From Jiangella aurantiaca (GTDB taxonomy: Bacteria > Actinomycetota > Actinomycetes > Jiangellales > Jiangellaceae): a stretch of DNA of 64,000 nucleotides. The stretch is from the NCBI RefSeq assembly GCF_004349105.1, contig NZ_SMLB01000024.1:1-64000 (forward strand), read 5' to 3'. The translations under genes were made by a program, and so were the position numbers. The notes below the pieces were generated by a model, which did no database searches, had not been told where the DNA came from, and saw only the letters and a list, made by a program, of their open reading frames with translations. Shown in pieces: positions 60,235-64,000 of the stretch (the first letter of the stretch is position 1; the number at the start of each line of letters is the position of its first letter).

Positions 60235-60839
60235 CAGGACTCGTCCGTGCTCGCCTCGGCGGCCGGCGCATCGTCGGCCTTGGCCTTGGCCTCGGCGGCA
60301 GGCGCCTCGGCGGCGGGCGCCTCGGCGGCGGGCGCGTCGTCGGCCTTGGCCTCCGAGGCCTTCGGGTCCTCAGCCGGCGCCTCGTCGGCCTTGGCGTCCT
60401 TGGCCTTCGCGTCCTCGGCCTTCGCCTCGGCCTTCTTGGCGGCGGACTTCTTGGCCGGCTTCTTCCTCGGCGTGGTGGCCTCTGACTTCGGCTCGCCGTG
60501 CACCTCGGCCAGCGCGGCGTCGAACGCGGCGCGCTTCTCGGGCTTCGGCTCGGCGACCTTCAGCGTGCCCTCGGCGCCCGGAAGGCCCTTGTGCTTCTGC
60601 CAGTCACCCGTGACCTTGAGGATCGCCAGCACCGGCTCGGTCGGCTGCGCGCCGACGCCCAGCCAGTACTGCGCGCGCTCGGAGTCGACCCGGATGAGGC
60701 TCGGCTCGAGCTTGGGGTTGTACAGGCCGATCTCCTCGATGGCCCGGCCGTCGCGCTTGGTGCGCGAGTCGGCCACGACGATGCGGTAGTGCGGCGCGCG
60801 GATCTTGCCCATCCGCTTCAGCTTGATCTTGACAGCCAC
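60234..60839 (-). CDS. rpsP: 30S ribosomal protein S16 with long Ala/Lys/Glu-rich tail
   Basis: [70 protein letters not shown]; tail [33 protein letters not shown]... Confidence 0.97.
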   Translation of the reverse strand: MAVKIKLKRMGKIRAPHYRIVVADSRTKRDGRAIEEIGLYNPKLEPSLIRVDSERAQYWLGVGAQPTEPVLAILKVTGDWQKHKGLPGAEGTLKVAEPKPEKRAAFDAALAEVHGEPKSEATTPRKKPAKKSAAKKAEAKAEDAKAKDAKADEAPAEDPKASEAKADDAPAAEAPAAEAPAAEAKAKADDAPAAEASTDES

Positions 60840-61007
60840 TGGGGTGGAGTCTCCTTGGAATGTTCACGCACGGGTGAGCCGTCGTCACCTGAGTGGGGCA
60901 CCGGTCACGACGGTTCGATGGATCCGGTGTTCGAGGGTGAGAGGGCCGCACGACCGCCGGTTCAGCAGGCCATTGTGCCAGATCGCGGTGCCTGGACCCA
61001 ACTGGCC

Positions 61008-61060
61008 CCCTTTCCCTCGTGGGACTCATCCCTGCCTGGGACCTCGCGGTCCCCGCTTGC
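61008..61060 (+). repeat. Dispersed repeat family C, copy 3
   Basis: ccctttccctcgtgggactcatccctgcctgggacctcgcggtccccgcttg; related half-unit ctgacgtcagaccttgcggtcggc at about 61299. Confidence 0.68.
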
Positions 61061-61299
61061 GCGAGAGGCGGTCGGCCAGCTGGCCGGCCAGCGGAGCCAG
61101 GAACACCGGCACGCCGAGTGTGATGAAGACCAGACCGGCGGCGGCATTGCTGCCGGTCAGGTCCTTGGCCCAGATCGCGAGGTGAGGAAGAGCGCGCTGT
61201 CGCCGAAGTTGCTGAAAGTCCAGGCGACGGTGAGCCGGCGGAACGGCCGGTGCGTCAGCGCGGACGGCACCGGCTCAGGCCGCGCTGTTCGTCGGGAGA
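61061..61299 (-). pseudogene. MFS transporter N-terminal remnant (frameshifted, truncated)
   Basis: VSRRTARPEPVPSALTHRPFRRLTVAWTFSNFGDSALFLT / frameshift / LAIWAKDLTGSNAAAGLVFITLGVPVFLAPLAGQLADRLSRKRG, ending at repeat C. Confidence 0.75.
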
Positions 61300-61529
61300 C
61301 TGACGTCAGACCTTGCGGTCGGCTGCCGCCGCCTCAGCCGGTGGACGGCGGGCCGGCCCTCGCCCGTCGCCCGGGCGCGGCGGTCGAGCAGTGCGGCCAG
61401 CCGGGCGGAGCGGTCGGCCCAGCGGCGCAGGCGGGCGGTGCGGGCCAGGGCGCGGCGGGCGCGGAGGTGGGCGGCGGACGCGCGCCGCTCGGCGTGCGGG
61501 TCGTAGTAGAGGCTGGGGTCGACGAACAT
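61275..61529 (-). CDS. Small Arg/Ala-rich hypothetical protein
   Basis: ORF MFVDPSLYYDPHAERRASAAHLRARRAL... 10 nt downstream of the ArsR gene; 3' end runs into repeat C half-unit. Confidence 0.35.
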   Translation of the reverse strand: MFVDPSLYYDPHAERRASAAHLRARRALARTARLRRWADRSARLAALLDRRARATGEGRPAVHRLRRRQPTARSDVSLPTNSAA

Positions 61530-61538
61530 GGCGGTCTC

Positions 61539-62150
61539 CTACTGCTGGTCAGGGGCGGCGGCGGAGTGGTGGACGATGTCGGGGTCAGGGGCCAGCGCGC
61601 CGAGGAAGTGCACGACGCGGGCGCCGTCGGGCCGGGCGGAGGGATCGTCGCGACGATCGGCGAAGCGCTCGAAGAGCTCGCTCTGGAACTCGGCGAGCCG
61701 CTCGATCATCTCGGTCAGCTCGTCGCGGGTCATCCAGTACGCCGAAGTGTTGATGACCATGGACTGGAGCCAGTCGGGCCCGAGCTCCGCGGCCCGGCCG
61801 ATCGTCCGGAGCAGCCGACCCGCCTCGCGCTCGACGATGACCCGCGCGAACGCCGACGCCTCCCGGACCGACTCCGGGTTCTCGACGTCGGGCCCGACGG
61901 TGCGGCTGCGGCTGGCCAGGCGCCACGGCTTCTCGCGCCCGCGCGGCTCCCCCGGCTCGATGTAGCCGTACTTGGCGAGCATGCGCAGGTGGAACGAGCA
62001 GCTCGCGACGCTCTCACCGGTGCGCTCGGCGCACTGGGTGGCGGTCAGCTCGGGTTCGAGACCCAGCAGGTCCATGAGCTGGAGGCGCAGTGGATGCGCG
62101 AGGGCCCGCATGGACTGCGGATCGGTGACCTTCTGCTCCTTGTCGACCAT
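61539..62150 (-). CDS. ArsR family (winged HTH) transcriptional regulator
   Basis: MVDKEQKVTDPQSMRALAHPLRLQLMDLLGLEPELTATQCAERTGESVASCSFHLRMLAKYGYIEPGEPRGREKPWRL. Confidence 0.92.
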   Translation of the reverse strand: MVDKEQKVTDPQSMRALAHPLRLQLMDLLGLEPELTATQCAERTGESVASCSFHLRMLAKYGYIEPGEPRGREKPWRLASRSRTVGPDVENPESVREASAFARVIVEREAGRLLRTIGRAAELGPDWLQSMVINTSAYWMTRDELTEMIERLAEFQSELFERFADRRDDPSARPDGARVVHFLGALAPDPDIVHHSAAAPDQQ

Positions 62151-62163
62151 GAGGTAAAGGTAG

Positions 62164-62187
62164 CTTGCTAAAGACTTCTTTAGCAAG
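62164..62187. promoter_or_regulatory. Candidate ArsR-family operator
   Basis: Perfect palindrome CTTGCTAAAGA-CT-TCTTTAGCAAG just upstream of the regulator start. Confidence 0.75.
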
Positions 62188-62256
62188 CGATGTTGAGCAA
62201 GGAGTCTTGACTATGGGTGGGCGTTGGCTGGGCCGTGCGCTGGCCGGGGTCGTACC

Positions 62257-62490
62257 GTCGGCCAGCCCCTGCTGCTTTCGATTCTCGGGGGCCGCGGAAG
62301 TTGATCACGTTCAGCACGAAAACTCGTGTCGCACTACGCCTGTAAACGTGTCGACGCTCCAGGAACCCTCATGATGGCCCACCTCGGCCACCGGCAAGCG
62401 ATTACCGACGCCCACACCTGTGATCATCAAGGATTCACCCCGCCATAGGGTGTGGAATCCTTGATGATCATGGAGAAACCGCGGTCGGGG
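62257..62490. repeat. MITE-like intergenic repeat family B, copy 4
   Basis: Near-identical to 14876-15114, same orientation. Confidence 0.85.
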
Positions 62491-62576
62491 CCCTCACTAG
62501 GCGTCTTCACGGTTCACCAGGCCTGCATGGGTGGTAGAGCGGGAGCACGCCTACTTCACGTGATCAACTCATCGGG

Positions 62577-63662
62577 TCAACGAATGACGCGACCTCGAAG
62601 GACGATCCGGACCGGCTCGAGCAACGTGTCCGGCGAGACGCGCGGATCCTCCGCGTACACGCACAGGTCCGCCGTCGCCCCCTCGTCCAGCAGGCCGCTC
62701 CCACCCAGCAGGTACGACCGTGCCCTCCAGGAGGCCGCCGCCACCGCGTCCTCCGCCGGGATGCCGGCGGCGACGAGCTCCAGCACCTCGCGGGCGATCA
62801 GTCCGTGCGGAAGCTGGCCGCCGGCGTCGGTGCCGGCGAACACGGGCACGCCGGCGTCGAAGGCGTCGCGGACGTTCTGGTAGCGCCGCTCGTGCAGGGA
62901 CCGCATGTGCGAGGCGTAGGCGGGGAACTTCGCCTCCCCCTGAGAGGCGAACTTCGGGAAGTTGGCGATGTTCACCAGCGTCGGAACCAGCGACACCCCC
63001 CGCGAGGCCATCACCGACACGAGGTCCGCCGACAACCCCGTCCCGTGCTCGATGCCGTCGATGCCCGCATCCAGCAGATCAGGCAGCGCGTCCTCGCCGA
63101 AGACGTGCGCCGTGACGCGGGCGCCCAGCTCGTGCGCCCGTGCGATCGCCGCGTCGAGCGCCCACCGCGGCCAGCAGGGCGAGAGGTCGCCGGTCTCGCG
63201 GTCGATCCAGTCGCCCACGAGTTTGACCCAGCCGTCACCGCGCCGGGCCTCCTGCTCGACGTAGGCGACGAGCTCGTCGGGCTCGATCTCCCAGCCGAAG
63301 TTGCGCAGATAGCGCTTGGTGCGGGCGATGTGCCGGCCGGCGCGGACGATGCGCGGCAGATCGGGCCGGGCGTCGATCCAGCGGGTGTCGGCGGGCGAGC
63401 CGGCGTCGCGGATGAGGAGGACGCCGGTGTCGCGGTCGGTGAGCGCCTGCTGCTCGGCGACATCGTCGGGCACGGCGCCGTCGGCGGCGAGGCCGACGTG
63501 ACAGTGGAGGTCGACGAGGCCGGGCAGGAGCCAGCCCGTCCCGACCGTCGACGCCCCGGGGACGGGGTCGTAGGTGACGACCCCGTCGCGCACCCAGAGG
63601 TCGCGGTGCTCGGCCTCGGGCAGCACCACGCCCCGGACGTGCAGGGCGGGGGAAACGCTCAC
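62577..63662 (-). CDS. Amidohydrolase family protein
   Basis: GTGWLLPGLVDLHCHVGLAADGAVPDD..., GARVTAHVFGEDALPDLLDAGIDGIEHGTGL, VFAGTDAGGQLPHGL. Confidence 0.92.
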   Translation of the reverse strand: MSVSPALHVRGVVLPEAEHRDLWVRDGVVTYDPVPGASTVGTGWLLPGLVDLHCHVGLAADGAVPDDVAEQQALTDRDTGVLLIRDAGSPADTRWIDARPDLPRIVRAGRHIARTKRYLRNFGWEIEPDELVAYVEQEARRGDGWVKLVGDWIDRETGDLSPCWPRWALDAAIARAHELGARVTAHVFGEDALPDLLDAGIDGIEHGTGLSADLVSVMASRGVSLVPTLVNIANFPKFASQGEAKFPAYASHMRSLHERRYQNVRDAFDAGVPVFAGTDAGGQLPHGLIAREVLELVAAGIPAEDAVAAASWRARSYLLGGSGLLDEGATADLCVYAEDPRVSPDTLLEPVRIVLRGRVIR

Positions 63663-64000
63663 CGCCGCTTCAGGAACTGCGTGATGTCGTCGGGCAACTC
63701 GAAGTCGCCGGCAGCCTCGCCGTCGGCCGGCCCGCCGAACGCCGAGGGCACCTGGCCGGCCTGCGGTTCCGCCGAGCGCCGCTCGTCGGCGGCGGCGAGC
63801 TGGGCCGCGCGCTTGGCCGGGTTGCCCGAACGGGCGCCGCGCTTGCCCTTCTTGCCCTGCTTCGGTTGCTTGCCCTTGCTCTTCTTGCCACCCATGCCGG
63901 GCATCCCGGGAATGCCGCCCCCCATGCCGGGCATGCCGGGCATCCCGCCGAGTCCGCCGAGCTTGCCCCGCGCGGCCTGGCTCATCATCTCGCGCGCCAT
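63659..64000 (-). CDS. ffh: Signal recognition particle protein Ffh, C-terminal (M domain) part, truncated by window edge
   Basis: MAREMMSQAARGKLGGLGGMPGMPGMGGGIPGMPGMGGKKSKGKQPKQGKKGKRGARSGNPAKRAAQ... Confidence 0.88.
   Translation of the reverse strand: MAREMMSQAARGKLGGLGGMPGMPGMGGGIPGMPGMGGKKSKGKQPKQGKKGKRGARSGNPAKRAAQLAAADERRSAEPQAGQVPSAFGGPADGEAAGDFELPDDITQFLKRR

Noticed and set aside
58315-60789. 824-aa plus-strand ORF spanning rplS-rpsP
   Set aside because: Runs antisense to five conserved translation genes; the repetitive AGASSALAS segment is the antisense of the S16 tail.
63860-63980. GMPGMPGMGGGIPGMPGMGG repeats as unusual
   Set aside because: Met/Gly-rich M-domain tail is ordinary for actinobacterial Ffh.
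1-64000. CRISPR arrays, tRNA or rRNA genes, intact transposases, phage genes
   Set aside because: None recognised on reading; the repeats found are dispersed and palindromic rather than regularly spaced.

Overview
This 64 kb window is high-GC actinobacterial chromosome, almost entirely coding. Its backbone is a conserved housekeeping order, mostly on the minus strand: infB(5' end)-ylxR-nusA-rimP, sthA, proS, GNAT-ispG-rseP-dxr, rlmN, cdsA-frr-pyrH-tsf-rpsB, M23-xerC-dodecin-dprA-comM/yifB-yraN-DUF2469-rnhB-lepB-rplS-trmD-rimM-KH-rpsP, amidohydrolase, ffh(3' end). Accessory insertions interrupt it: two complete dipeptide/oligopeptide ABC operons (15.4-21.2 kb and 42.8-48.1 kb), a TetR/MMPL pair, a secreted metallophosphoesterase, a candidate toxin/immunity pair (26.2-27.9 kb), a four-peptidase operon (28.0-33.1 kb), a MarR/SDR divergon and a DivIVA-VOC fusion gene. 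The signals I find most worth follow-up are: (1) a likely attenuator upstream of an EamA transporter (leaderless mini-ORF MHRLFPVSPPSAS*, mutually exclusive hairpins and a possible SD-sequestering arm); (2) the toxin/immunity-like pair; (3) at least three families of dispersed intergenic palindromic repeats, one MITE-like with 18-bp perfect terminal inverted repeats; (4) a frameshifted MFS transporter remnant and a frameshifted HTH gene, each next to one repeat family; (5) the DivIVA-VOC fusion. No CRISPR array, tRNA, rRNA or intact transposase was seen. All family names come from reading protein motifs; no database search was run.
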